In this document: positions 8,014 through 16,710 of the stretch, piece by piece
Layout: each line of letters starts with the position of its first letter
Position numbering within the stretch: the first letter of the stretch is position 1
The notes under the pieces: generated by a model
The model's database searches: none
Told to the model about the DNA's origin: nothing
The model's input: only the letters and a program-made list of their open reading frames with translations
NCBI RefSeq assembly: GCF_003416895.1
Contig: NZ_QVIO01000004.1
Location: forward strand, 124,001-188,000
Length of the DNA stretch: 64,000 nucleotides
Direction of reading: 5' to 3'
Source of the DNA: Duganella sp. BJB476
GTDB taxonomy: Bacteria; Pseudomonadota; Gammaproteobacteria; Burkholderiales; Burkholderiaceae_D
Position numbers and translations under genes: made by a program

Positions 8014-8766
8014 CTAGGCAGCCAGCAGGAAGCGCTCCGGCGCGCTGCCGGCGAATTCCTGGAAATCGTGGATCAGGTGCGACTGGTCGAAATAGCCGCA
8101 TTCCAGCGCCAGTTGCGCCCAGTCCGGCGCCGGCGCTGTCTTGAGCGCGGCCGTGGCCCGGCGGAAGCGGCAGATGCGCGCATACAGCTTGGGCGACAGC
8201 CCGACCCGCGCACGGAACAGCGCCGCCATGTGCTGGCGCGATACGCCCAGCTGCGCCGCCAGATCCTCGATGCGCAGGGCGCCGCCGCTGGCGTCCAGCG
8301 CGGCCAGGGCGCGGCGGATCAGCAAATCGCCCGGATCGCCCGGCTTGCCGGTCGCGCGCAGCCGCAGCAACAGCTGATGTTCGATCAGGGCGATCCGCTC
8401 GCGGTCGGACAGCTCGCAGGTCCACAGCGCATCGGCCAGCCGTTCGGCATCGCTGCGGCCCCACAGCTGGTCGATATCGGCCCGCTGGTCGGTCAGCGCG
8501 TGCAGCGGCGCGGCCAGGAAGGCGCCGGCCGCGCCGGGCTTGAAGCGCACCGCCACCGTCCGCAGCGGCCCGCCGCTGGCCACCAGGATGGCGCTGCTCA
8601 TCATGCCGACCGCGAAGCCGGGCCATCCACCGTCCTGCCACAGAATATCGACGCAATTATCCGGCAGCACCCGGTGCGTATGGGCGCCGCCCGGCGCGCA
8701 GGCGGCCCACATGCACTCGACATGCGCGGCCAGCGCCGGATGGGGAGGATATTCGCGATAGTACAT
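8014..8766 (-). CDS. AraC-family transcriptional regulator (DUF6597-type sensor domain)
   Basis: A 250-residue regulator. The N-terminal about 140 residues (YREYPPHPALAAHVECMWA, RVLPDNCVDILW) match the small beta-rich ligand domain often annotated DUF6597. The C-terminal 100 residues form the paired helix-turn-helix with RIEDLAAQLGVSRQHMAALFRARVGLSPK and FDQSHLIHDFQEFAG. This architecture usually acts as a local activator. The downstream VOC gene is the most obvious target. Its 5' end lies 16 bp from the second palindromic element. Confidence 0.88.
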   Translation of the reverse strand: MYYREYPPHPALAAHVECMWAACAPGGAHTHRVLPDNCVDILWQDGGWPGFAVGMMSSAILVASGGPLRTVAVRFKPGAAGAFLAAPLHALTDQRADIDQLWGRSDAERLADALWTCELSDRERIALIEHQLLLRLRATGKPGDPGDLLIRRALAALDASGGALRIEDLAAQLGVSRQHMAALFRARVGLSPKLYARICRFRRATAALKTAPAPDWAQLALECGYFDQSHLIHDFQEFAGSAPERFLLAA

Positions 8767-8782
8767 CCGTCCAGTATACCCC

Positions 8783-8861
8783 GGGGGTCAAGTCTGACAT
8801 TCGGACACGGTCTCTTCCGCAGTGCAGCAGAGGCCGTGTCCGAATGTCAGACTTGACCCCC
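8783..8861. repeat. Long palindromic element, copy 2
   Basis: Same family as the element at 5850-5935. The outer 28 bp of each arm pair perfectly (GGGGGTCAAGTCTGACATTC and onward against the complement ending at 8861). The inner part is degenerate, with C/T and G/T differences around TCTCTTCCGC versus GCAGAGG. Relative to copy 1, a matching change in both arms (GTCAAGTC for GTCAGGTC) keeps the outer stem paired. It lies in the araC/leuS intergenic gap and its right end is 5 bp from the leuS -10 box. Confidence 0.88.
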
Positions 8862-8866
8862 TGGGT

Positions 8867-8872
8867 TATAAT
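8867..8872 (+). promoter_or_regulatory. Probable -10 box of the leuS promoter
   Basis: A perfect TATAAT lies 36 nt before the leuS ATG. The region that would hold the -35 (about 8844-8849, TGTCAG) falls inside the right arm of the palindromic element, so the inserted repeat must supply or replace the upstream promoter half. No good consensus -35 hexamer is visible there. Confidence 0.6.
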
Positions 8873-8908
8873 GTCCGGTTCATATTCACTTATTGGCCGC
8901 ACACCATC

Positions 8909-11539
8909 ATGCAAGATAAATATAGTCCCGCTGACGTAGAAAAAGCCGCTCAATCCCACTGGAAAGCCATCGACGCCTACAAAGCCGTCGAGCACGACCC
9001 GCGTTTCCCGAAAGGGAAGTATTACGCCTGTTCGATGCTGCCTTACCCATCGGGCAAGCTGCACATGGGCCACGTCCGCAACTATACGATCAATGATGTG
9101 ATGTACCGCTACCTGCGCATGAACGGCTACAACGTCCTCATGCCGATGGGTTGGGATGCGTTCGGCATGCCTGCGGAAAACGCGGCGATGGCCAACAACG
9201 TGCCGCCGGCGCAGTGGACCTACTCCAACATCGCCCACATGCGCGAGCAGATGGAGTCCATGGGCCTGGCGATCGACTGGTCGCGCGAAATGACCGCGTG
9301 CAAGCCGGAATACTACAAGTGGAACCAGTGGATGTTCCTGAAGATGCTGGAAAAAGGCATCATCTACAAGAAGACCGGCACCGTGAACTGGGATCCGATC
9401 GACCAGACCGTGCTGGCCAACGAACAGGTGGTCGACGGCCGCGGCTGGCGTTCCGGCGCGCTGATCGAAAAGCGCGAAATCCCGATGTACTACGCCCGCA
9501 TCACCGACTACGCCGACGAGCTGCTGGCTTACGTCGACGACAAGCTGCCAGGCTGGCCTGAGCGCGTGCGCACCATGCAGACCAACTGGATCGGCAAATC
9601 GACCGGCGTGCGCTTCGCCTTCCCGCACCAGATCAAGGGCGCCGACGGCTCCCTGATCCAGGACGGCAAGATGTACGTCTTTACCACCCGTCCGGACACC
9701 GTGATGGGCGTGACCTTCTGCGCCGTGGCCGCCGAGCATCCGCTGGCCATCCACGCCGCGCAGACCAATCCCGAACTGGCCGCCTTCAACGCCGAGTGCA
9801 AGCTGGGCTCCGTGATCGAAGCCGACATGGCGACGATGGAGAAGAAGGGCATGCCGACCGGCTTGTTCGTCACCCATCCGCTGACCGGCGAGCAGGTCGA
9901 AGTCTGGGTCGGCAACTACGTGCTGATCACCTACGGCGACGGCGCCGTCATGGGCGTGCCTGCGCACGACGAACGCGATTTCGCCTTCGCCAAAAAATAC
10001 AACCTCCCGATCAAGCAGGTCATCGCCGCCGAGGGTAAAGAGTTCTCGACCGAAGCCTGGCAGGAATGGTACGGCGACAAGGACATCTCCATCGTCACCA
10101 ACTCCGGCAAGTACGACGGCCTGCGCTACGCGGAAGCCGTCGAAACCGTGGCCGCCGACATGGCCGCCAAAGGCCTGGGCGAGAAGAAGATCACCTTCCG
10201 CCTGCGCGACTGGGGCATCTCGCGCCAGCGCTACTGGGGCACGCCGATCCCGATGATCCACTGCGGCGATTGCGGCGTGGTGCCGGTGCCGGAAAAAGAC
10301 CTGCCGGTGGTGCTGCCGGAAGACTGCGTACCCGATGGTACCGGCAATCCGCTGAACAAATACGAAGCCTTCCTCAAGTGCGACTGCCCGCAGTGCGGCA
10401 AGCCTGCGCGCCGCGAAACCGATACGATGGACACCTTCGTCGATTCGTCGTGGTACTACATGCGCTATACCTCGCCGGGCGCCGACAAGGCCATGGTCGA
10501 CGAACGCAATGACTACTGGATGCCGATGGACCAGTACATCGGCGGCATCGAACACGCCGTCATGCACCTGCTGTACGCGCGCTTCTGGACCAAGATCATG
10601 CGCGACTTCGGCCTGGTCAAGTTCGACGAGCCGTTCGTCAACCTGCTCACGCAAGGCATGGTGCTCAACGAGACCTACTACCGCGAAGACGCAGCCGGCA
10701 AGAAGACCTGGTTCAACCCGGCCGACGTCGACCTGACGCTGGACGACAAGGGCCGCCCGCAAGGCGCGACCTCGAAGGCCGACGGCAATCCGGTCAACAT
10801 CGGCGGCACCGAGAAGATGTCGAAGTCGAAGAACAACGGCATCGACCCTGCCGCGCAGATCGACCAATACGGCGCCGACACCGCGCGCCTGTTCACGATG
10901 TTCGCATCGCCTCCAGAACAGACGCTGGAATGGTCGGGCAGCGGCGTCGAAGGCGCCAACCGCTTCCTGCGCCGCGTGTGGGCGTTCGGCTACGCACAGC
11001 GCGAGGCCATCGCCGCCGCCGGCGCGCCGCTGACCGCGGTCGCCACCACGGATGCCGGCAAAGCGCTGCGCCGCGAACTGCACAAGGTATTGCAGCAGGC
11101 CGACTACGACATCAAGCGCATCCAGTACAACACCGTTGTATCGGCCTGCATGAAGATGCTCAACACGCTGGAATCGGCCAAGGACGCGGATGCCGCGTCG
11201 GTCGCCGAAGGCTACGCGATCTTCCTGCGCCTGCTGAACCCAGTCGCCCCGCACGTCACCCACGTGCTGTGGGAAGAACTGGGCTACGCCAAGGCGCACG
11301 GCGACATCCTCAACGTGCAGTGGCCGCAAGTGGACCCTGCTGCGCTGGAGCAGTCCGAGATCGAAATGATGATCCAGGTGAACGGCAAGCTGCGCGGCAG
11401 CGTGGTCGTGGCCAAGACCGCCGACAAGGCGAGCATCGAAGCGGCGGCATTGGCCAACGAAGCGGTGCAGAAGTTCATCGAAGGCACGCCGAAGAAGATC
11501 ATCGTGGTGCCGGGCAAATTGATCAACATCGTGGTTTAA
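8909..11539 (+). CDS. leuS: Leucyl-tRNA synthetase
   Basis: An 876-residue class I synthetase charging tRNA-Leu. The HIGH-type motif reads HMGH at residues 52-55 and the KMSKS loop is intact at about 636-640 (EKMSKSKNNG). The CP1 editing domain lies between (TTRPDTVMGVTFCAV and VPAHDERDFAF). The C-terminus ends in IIVVPGKLINIVV, as in full-length bacterial LeuRS. ATG 8909 is chosen because conservation begins there (QDKYSPADVEKAAQ). It heads the leuS-lptE-holA-proA series. A very long antisense frame over it is a GC artefact. Confidence 0.98.
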   Translation: MQDKYSPADVEKAAQSHWKAIDAYKAVEHDPRFPKGKYYACSMLPYPSGKLHMGHVRNYTINDVMYRYLRMNGYNVLMPMGWDAFGMPAENAAMANNVPPAQWTYSNIAHMREQMESMGLAIDWSREMTACKPEYYKWNQWMFLKMLEKGIIYKKTGTVNWDPIDQTVLANEQVVDGRGWRSGALIEKREIPMYYARITDYADELLAYVDDKLPGWPERVRTMQTNWIGKSTGVRFAFPHQIKGADGSLIQDGKMYVFTTRPDTVMGVTFCAVAAEHPLAIHAAQTNPELAAFNAECKLGSVIEADMATMEKKGMPTGLFVTHPLTGEQVEVWVGNYVLITYGDGAVMGVPAHDERDFAFAKKYNLPIKQVIAAEGKEFSTEAWQEWYGDKDISIVTNSGKYDGLRYAEAVETVAADMAAKGLGEKKITFRLRDWGISRQRYWGTPIPMIHCGDCGVVPVPEKDLPVVLPEDCVPDGTGNPLNKYEAFLKCDCPQCGKPARRETDTMDTFVDSSWYYMRYTSPGADKAMVDERNDYWMPMDQYIGGIEHAVMHLLYARFWTKIMRDFGLVKFDEPFVNLLTQGMVLNETYYREDAAGKKTWFNPADVDLTLDDKGRPQGATSKADGNPVNIGGTEKMSKSKNNGIDPAAQIDQYGADTARLFTMFASPPEQTLEWSGSGVEGANRFLRRVWAFGYAQREAIAAAGAPLTAVATTDAGKALRRELHKVLQQADYDIKRIQYNTVVSACMKMLNTLESAKDADAASVAEGYAIFLRLLNPVAPHVTHVLWEELGYAKAHGDILNVQWPQVDPAALEQSEIEMMIQVNGKLRGSVVVAKTADKASIEAAALANEAVQKFIEGTPKKIIVVPGKLINIVV

Positions 11540-11550
11540 CTGGATAGCAC

Positions 11551-12117
11551 ATGCTTACTACTTCCGAGTTGTTCCGGCGCGGCCGCCTGGGCGCCGCCGT
11601 GCTGGCCGTGGCGCTGACCGTGTCGGCCTGCGGCTTCCATCTGCGCGGCGACGGCGGCCACTACACGCTGCCGTTCCCGTCGATGTACGTCGGACTGCCG
11701 GAAGCGTCGCCGCTGGCGATCGATTTGAAGCGCAACATCCGCGCCAACGGCGGCACCACCGTGGTCAGCGCGGCCAAGGATGCCGACGGCGTGATCGAGG
11801 TGCTGTCCGACCCCGAAAAGACCCGCACCAAGACCATCCTGACGCTGAACCGCAATGGCCGCGTGAGCCAGTATCTGCTGTCGTACAACATCGTGTTCCG
11901 CGTGCTGGACAAGCAGGGCAAGGAGCTGCTGGGACGCACGCAGATCCTGCTGACCCGTCCCATCGACTTCAATGAAACCCAGTTGCTGGCGAAGGAACAG
12001 GAAGAAGCGCTGCTGTACAAGGACATGCAGACCGACCTGGTGCAGCAGATGATGCGCCGCATCGCGGCCATCAAGCCGCCGCAGGTGTCGCTGCCGCCGC
12101 CGGCCTCCGGCCAGTAA
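11551..12117 (+). CDS. lptE: LPS-assembly lipoprotein LptE
   Basis: A 188-residue outer-membrane lipoprotein. The signal peptide ends in the lipobox VSAC and is followed by GFHLRG, the standard start of mature LptE. The rest fits the two-layer LptE fold. LptE plugs the LptD barrel and helps deliver lipopolysaccharide to the cell surface. It starts 11 nt after leuS, and holA follows 9 nt after its stop; leuS-lptE-holA is the classic arrangement. The C-terminus is short and Pro-rich. Confidence 0.94.
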   Translation: MLTTSELFRRGRLGAAVLAVALTVSACGFHLRGDGGHYTLPFPSMYVGLPEASPLAIDLKRNIRANGGTTVVSAAKDADGVIEVLSDPEKTRTKTILTLNRNGRVSQYLLSYNIVFRVLDKQGKELLGRTQILLTRPIDFNETQLLAKEQEEALLYKDMQTDLVQQMMRRIAAIKPPQVSLPPPASGQ

Positions 12118-12126
12118 GGACGCGCG

Positions 12127-13143
12127 ATGCAACTGCGGTTAGAAGCGCTGGACGGCCATTTGACGAAGTCGCTGTCCCAGCTGTACGTGATCACCAGCGA
12201 CGAGCATCTGCTGGCGCTGGAAGCCGCCGACAAGATCCGCAAGGCGGCGCGCGCGCAAGGCTATTCCGAGCGCGACGTGCTGACCGTGGAGCGCAGCTTC
12301 AAGTGGGGCGAGCTGCTGGCGTCCAACCAGGCGCTGTCGCTGTTCGGTGACAAGAAGCTGATCGAGCTGCGCATCCCGACCGGCAAACCCGGCAAGGATG
12401 GCGGCGCGGCGCTGCAGAATTATGTGAAAGACCTGAGTCCGGACAACCTGACCCTGATCACCCTGCCCAAGCTGGATTGGCAGACGCAGAAGGCGGCCTG
12501 GGTCGCCAGTCTGCAGCAGGCGGCGGTGTATATCGACATCGCCCAGATTGAACGGGCGCAGTTACCCAATTGGATAGGCCAGCGCCTTGCCGCACAAGGG
12601 CAAAGCGCGGATAGACAGAGCATCGATTTCATCGCCGATCGCGTTGAAGGCAATCTGCTTGCGGCCCATCAGGAGATACAGAAGTTGGCCTTGCTGCACG
12701 AGCCGGGCAAGCTGACCTACGAGCAGGTGCACGATGCGGTGCTGAACGTGGCGCGTTACGACGTGTTCAAGCTCAGTGAAGCGATGCTGTCGGGTGATCC
12801 GGCGCGTCTGGTGCGCATGCTGGAAGGCTTGAAGGGCGAGGGCGAAGCGCTGCCGCTGGTGCTGTGGGCCGTGTCGGAGGAAATCCGCACGCTGCTCAAG
12901 CTGAAGTCGGGCATGGCGCAGGGCCGTCCGCTGGGTGCGCTGCTCAAGGAGTATCGTATCTGGGGACCGAAGGAACGCATGATGGAGCCGGCGCTGCGCC
13001 GCATCTCGCTGCCGGTACTGGAAGCGGCGATGCGGGACGCGGCGCAGGTCGACAAGATGATCAAGGGCTTGCGCGCCAAAGCGCACGCCGGCGACGCGTG
13101 GGATTCGATGCTGCAGTTAGCGCTGAAAGTCGCACGCGGTTAG
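12127..13143 (+). CDS. holA: DNA polymerase III subunit delta
   Basis: A 338-residue HolA, the clamp-loader subunit that opens the beta clamp. Recognisable segments are SQLYVITSDEHLLALEAADKIR at the start, the FGDKKLIELRIPTGKPG strand region, the ADRVEGNLLAAHQEIQKL helix and the C-terminal collar helices (PLVLWAVSEEIRTLLKLK). It starts 9 nt after lptE and lies 11 nt before proA. Length is normal. Confidence 0.95.
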   Translation: MQLRLEALDGHLTKSLSQLYVITSDEHLLALEAADKIRKAARAQGYSERDVLTVERSFKWGELLASNQALSLFGDKKLIELRIPTGKPGKDGGAALQNYVKDLSPDNLTLITLPKLDWQTQKAAWVASLQQAAVYIDIAQIERAQLPNWIGQRLAAQGQSADRQSIDFIADRVEGNLLAAHQEIQKLALLHEPGKLTYEQVHDAVLNVARYDVFKLSEAMLSGDPARLVRMLEGLKGEGEALPLVLWAVSEEIRTLLKLKSGMAQGRPLGALLKEYRIWGPKERMMEPALRRISLPVLEAAMRDAAQVDKMIKGLRAKAHAGDAWDSMLQLALKVARG

Positions 13144-13154
13144 GAAAGCTAGCT

Positions 13155-14426
13155 ATGGATATCAAGCACTACATGGAACAACTGGGCCAGCAGGCGCGCA
13201 AGGCATCGCGCGCCATGGCCCGTGCCGACAGCGCGACCCGCAACCGCGCGCTGACGCTGATCGCCGACGCGATCGAACGCGACGCCGACCTGCTGCGCGC
13301 CGCCAATCAGCTCGACATGGACGCGGCGGCCGCCAACGGCCTGGCGCCGGCCATGCTGGACCGCCTGGCGCTGTCCGACAAGGCCATCGCGACGATGGTG
13401 GAAGGCCTGCGCCAGATCGTCGCGCTGCCCGATCCGATCGGCGAAATCTCGGGCCTGAAATTCCGTCCGACCGGCATCCAGGTCGGCCAGATGCGCGTGC
13501 CGCTGGGCGTGATCGGCATCATCTACGAATCCCGTCCCAACGTGACGGTGGACGCGGCCGGCCTGTGCATCAAGAGCGGCAACGCCACCATCCTGCGCGG
13601 CGGCTCGGAAGCGATCCACTGCAATCGCGCGCTGGCCAAACTGGTCAAGGAAGGCCTGCTGGGCGCCGGCCTGCCGGAGGACGGCGTGCAAGTGGTCGAC
13701 ACCACCGACCGCGCCGCCGTCGGCGCGCTGATCACCATGCCGCAGTACGTGGACGTGATCGTGCCGCGCGGCGGCAAGGGCCTGATCGCGCGCCTGATCG
13801 AAGAGGCGACGGTGCCGATGATTAAGCACCTGGACGGCATCTGCCACGTCTACATCGACGCCAAGGCCGACATGAAGAAGGCGCTGGACATTGCGTTCAA
13901 CGCCAAGTGCCACCGCTACGGCACCTGCAACACCATGGAAACGCTGCTGGTGGCGCGCGCGATCGCGCCGGCGGTGCTGCCGGAACTGGCCAAGCTGTAC
14001 GCGACCAAGCAGGTCGAGCTGCGCGCCGATCCGGAAGCGATGGCGATCCTGGCAGCGGCGGGCTACCCGCACCTGGTGGCCGCCGTCGAGGAAGACTGGT
14101 CGACCGAATACCTGGCCGCGATCCTGTCGGTGAAGATCGTCGCCGGCATCGACGAGGCGATGGAGCACATCAACCATTACTCGTCCAAGCACACGGAAGC
14201 CATCGTCACCGAAGACCATACGGACGCGATGCGCTTCCTGCGCGAAGTCGATTCGGCGTCGGTGATGATCAACGCCTCGACGCGCTTTGCCGACGGTTTC
14301 GAATACGGCCTGGGCGCGGAGATCGGCATCTCCAACGACAAGCTGCACGCGCGCGGCCCGGTGGGGCTGGAAGGTTTGACTTCGCTGAAGTACGTCGTGT
14401 TCGGTCACGGCGAAACTCGTCAATAA
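13155..14426 (+). CDS. proA: Gamma-glutamyl phosphate reductase
   Basis: A 423-residue NADPH-dependent enzyme of proline synthesis that converts gamma-glutamyl phosphate to the semialdehyde. The family signatures are VPLGVIGIIYESRPNVTVDA, the catalytic Cys in YGTCNTMETLLV and the C-terminal GLGAEIGISNDKLHARGPVGLEGLTS. ATG 13155 begins the conserved MDIKHYMEQLG. proB is not in the window. hemJ follows 8 nt downstream. Confidence 0.97.
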   Translation: MDIKHYMEQLGQQARKASRAMARADSATRNRALTLIADAIERDADLLRAANQLDMDAAAANGLAPAMLDRLALSDKAIATMVEGLRQIVALPDPIGEISGLKFRPTGIQVGQMRVPLGVIGIIYESRPNVTVDAAGLCIKSGNATILRGGSEAIHCNRALAKLVKEGLLGAGLPEDGVQVVDTTDRAAVGALITMPQYVDVIVPRGGKGLIARLIEEATVPMIKHLDGICHVYIDAKADMKKALDIAFNAKCHRYGTCNTMETLLVARAIAPAVLPELAKLYATKQVELRADPEAMAILAAAGYPHLVAAVEEDWSTEYLAAILSVKIVAGIDEAMEHINHYSSKHTEAIVTEDHTDAMRFLREVDSASVMINASTRFADGFEYGLGAEIGISNDKLHARGPVGLEGLTSLKYVVFGHGETRQ

Positions 14427-14434
14427 GGGGACGT

Positions 14435-14851
14435 ATGCTCTGGATTAAAGCACTGCACATTTTCTTCGTGATTGCCTGGATGTCGGGCGTGTTCTACCTG
14501 CCGCGCATCTTCGTCAACCTGGCGATGGAAACCGACAAGGCCACGACCGCGCGCCTGCTGGTCATGGCGCGCAAGCTGTATCGGTTTTCGATGTGGTTGT
14601 CGGTGTTCGCGGTGGTGTTCGGTGTGACGCTGGCGTGGATGCAGTACGGCGCGGATTTGCCGCACTGGCTGCACGCCAAGCTGTTGTTCGTGGTGCTGGT
14701 GATCGGCTACCACCACGCGTGCGGCGGCATCCTGAAAAAGTTCGAGAAGGGCGTGAACACCCGCAGCCACAAGTGGTATCGCGTCTTCAATGAAATGCCG
14801 GTGTTTATGGTGCTGGCGATAGTGCTGCTGGTTGTAGTCAAACCCTTCTGA
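14435..14851 (+). CDS. hemJ: HemJ-type protoporphyrinogen oxidase (CopD-family membrane protein)
   Basis: A 138-residue inner-membrane protein with four predicted helices. The N-terminus (LWIKALHIFFVIAWMSGVFYLPRIFV) carries the conserved His and Arg of the HemJ/UPF0093 family, and HAKLLFVVLVIGYHH and RVFNEMPVFMVLAIVLLV follow. HemJ oxidises protoporphyrinogen IX to protoporphyrin IX in bacteria lacking HemG/HemY. It is closely spaced between proA (8 nt) and the next gene (10 nt). No other haem gene is nearby, so function rests on family membership. Confidence 0.85.
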   Translation: MLWIKALHIFFVIAWMSGVFYLPRIFVNLAMETDKATTARLLVMARKLYRFSMWLSVFAVVFGVTLAWMQYGADLPHWLHAKLLFVVLVIGYHHACGGILKKFEKGVNTRSHKWYRVFNEMPVFMVLAIVLLVVVKPF

Positions 14852-14861
14852 TCGGAGCGTC

Positions 14862-15464
14862 ATGAGTAAAGTTTGCCAGTATTTTTTCGCCGCCCATTCG
14901 CCGTGGACGTATCTCGGCCATGAGCGCTTTGTTGCCATGGCGCGCCAGCACGGCGTGCAGGTGGAAGTGCGTCCGGTCGATCTGGGCAAGGTGTTCGGCG
15001 TGTCCGGCGGCGTGCCGCTGGCCAAGCGCGCGCCGCAGCGCCAGGCCTACCGCCTGGTCGAGCTGACGCGCTGGTCGGAGTTCCTCGGCATTCCACTGAA
15101 CGCGCAGCCGAAGTTTTTCCCGGTGTCGCCGGAGCTGGCCAACCGCATGGTGATCGCCGCGCGCCTGACGCACGGCGTCGACGTGTCGCTGGAACTGGCG
15201 TTCGCCGTCATGCGCGGGCTGTGGGCGGAGGACAAGAATATCGGCGACGAAGAGACGCTGGCGCAGATCACCGGCAGCCTTGGCCTCGATGGCAAGGCGC
15301 TGATCAAGTCGGCGGAGACGGCCAGCGTGCAGGCCGAGTACGACCGCAATACGGAAGACGCAACCGCAGCCAGCGTATTCGGCTCGCCGTGGTATGTGTT
15401 GGATGGTGAAAGTTTCTGGGGCCAGGACCGCCTGGACTTCCTGGAAAGAGCAATGCAGAAGTAA
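14862..15464 (+). CDS. DsbA-like 2-hydroxychromene-2-carboxylate isomerase family protein
   Basis: A 200-residue thioredoxin-fold protein of the HCCA isomerase / kappa-GST branch of DsbA proteins. It opens with QYFFAAHSPWTYLG, the position of the glutathione-binding Ser in place of the DsbA CxxC. It ends with VFGSPWYVLDGESFWGQDRLDFLE, the cis-Pro loop and conserved C-terminus. Enzymes of this group are GSH-dependent isomerases in aromatic catabolism, but no degradation genes are nearby, so the substrate is unknown. Probably co-transcribed with hemJ. Confidence 0.88.
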   Translation: MSKVCQYFFAAHSPWTYLGHERFVAMARQHGVQVEVRPVDLGKVFGVSGGVPLAKRAPQRQAYRLVELTRWSEFLGIPLNAQPKFFPVSPELANRMVIAARLTHGVDVSLELAFAVMRGLWAEDKNIGDEETLAQITGSLGLDGKALIKSAETASVQAEYDRNTEDATAASVFGSPWYVLDGESFWGQDRLDFLERAMQK

Positions 15465-15495
15465 GTAGTTTTTTTAACGGACAAAAGGTACACCT

Positions 15496-16698
15496 ATGGC
15501 ATCCTATTTTTGCCCATGCCCACGCGGCATGGAAGCGGCGTTGGCCGAAGAACTGGGCGAGATCGCCCTGCTGAGCACCACCATGAAGGTGCACAACCAG
15601 GTACCGGGCGGCGTGCACTGCTCCGGCGACCTGCTCGATTCCTACCGCATCAACCTGCACTCGCGCATCGCCTCGCGCGTGCTGATGCGCATGGCCGTCA
15701 CCGGCTACCAGAACGAAAACGACATCTACGACCTGGTGCTGGCGCAGCAGTGGGAAGACTGGTTCACCTACGACCACACCATCCGCGTCGACGTCACCGC
15801 CGTGAAGTCCCCGCTGAAAAGCCTGGAGTTCACCACGCTGAAAATCAAGGACGCGATCTGCGACCGCTTCCGCGACCAGTTCGACAAGCGTCCTTCGGTC
15901 AACACCAAGGAACCGGACATGCGCATCGTCGGCTTCCTCGACGCGCGCCAGTTCATCATCTACCTCGACACCTCCGGCGAAGCGCTGTTCAAGCGCGGCT
16001 GGCGTGAAGAAACCGGCGACGCGCCGCTGCGCGAGAACCTGGCCGCCGGCCTGCTGCGCGTGTCGGGCTGGAAGCCTGGCATGCCGCTGTTCGACCCGAT
16101 GTGCGGCTCCGGCACCATCCTGTGCGAAGCGGCGCAGATGGTGCAAGGCATCCCGCCGGGCGCGCGCCGCCGCTTTGCCTTCGAAGCCTTCAACGACTTC
16201 GATCCGGCGCCGTGGAACGAGATGAAGAATTCGATCAAGGCCAATCCGCTGCCGGCATCGCCGACCATCTTCGGCTCCGACATCTCGGGCGACATGGTGG
16301 AGATGACCCGTCATAACCTGAAGTGCGCCGGCATCATGTTCGACGTGCCGCTCAAGCAGATCGAGGCGCAGGAAGTGAAGGCGCCGACCGAGCAGCCGGG
16401 CATCCTGCTGACCAACCCTCCGTACGGCGAGCGTATCGGCGTGCGCGGCGACAGCACCATGCCGGAAGACGAACTGGCCACCAGTTTCTACTCGGCCTTG
16501 TCGACCACGTTGAAGCAGCGCTTCGCCGGCTGGACGGTGTTCCTGTTCACGGCCGACCTGGGCCTGCCCAAGCTGCTGCGGTTGAAGGAGTCGCGCAAGA
16601 CGCCTTTCTTCAACGGCGCGCTGGAATGCCGTCTGTTCCGCTTCGATATGGTGGCGGGTTTCAACCGCCGCGAAGCCGCCAAACCTAAAGAAGTCTAA
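15496..16698 (+). CDS. rlmL: THUMP-domain class I SAM-dependent rRNA methyltransferase (RlmL-type)
   Basis: A 400-residue RNA methyltransferase. The N-terminal half (FCPCPRGMEAALAEEL, then TLKIKDAICDRFRDQFDKRP) is the ferredoxin-like plus THUMP RNA-binding module. The C-terminal half is a Rossmann methyltransferase with the SAM loop FDPMCGSGTILCEAA, an acidic GSDISGDMV strand and the catalytic NPPYGER. These features match the N-terminal half of E. coli RlmL, which makes m2G2445 in 23S rRNA. Here the RlmK half is absent, as in many betaproteobacteria. The exact target guanosine is inferred. Confidence 0.87.
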   Translation: MASYFCPCPRGMEAALAEELGEIALLSTTMKVHNQVPGGVHCSGDLLDSYRINLHSRIASRVLMRMAVTGYQNENDIYDLVLAQQWEDWFTYDHTIRVDVTAVKSPLKSLEFTTLKIKDAICDRFRDQFDKRPSVNTKEPDMRIVGFLDARQFIIYLDTSGEALFKRGWREETGDAPLRENLAAGLLRVSGWKPGMPLFDPMCGSGTILCEAAQMVQGIPPGARRRFAFEAFNDFDPAPWNEMKNSIKANPLPASPTIFGSDISGDMVEMTRHNLKCAGIMFDVPLKQIEAQEVKAPTEQPGILLTNPPYGERIGVRGDSTMPEDELATSFYSALSTTLKQRFAGWTVFLFTADLGLPKLLRLKESRKTPFFNGALECRLFRFDMVAGFNRREAAKPKEV

Positions 16699-16710
16699 AA
16701 ACTACGCCAC

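Noticed and set aside
8657..11329. 890-codon open frame antisense to leuS
   Set aside because: GC-rich shadow with His/Arg/Val-rich low-information protein; leuS is certain on the other strand.
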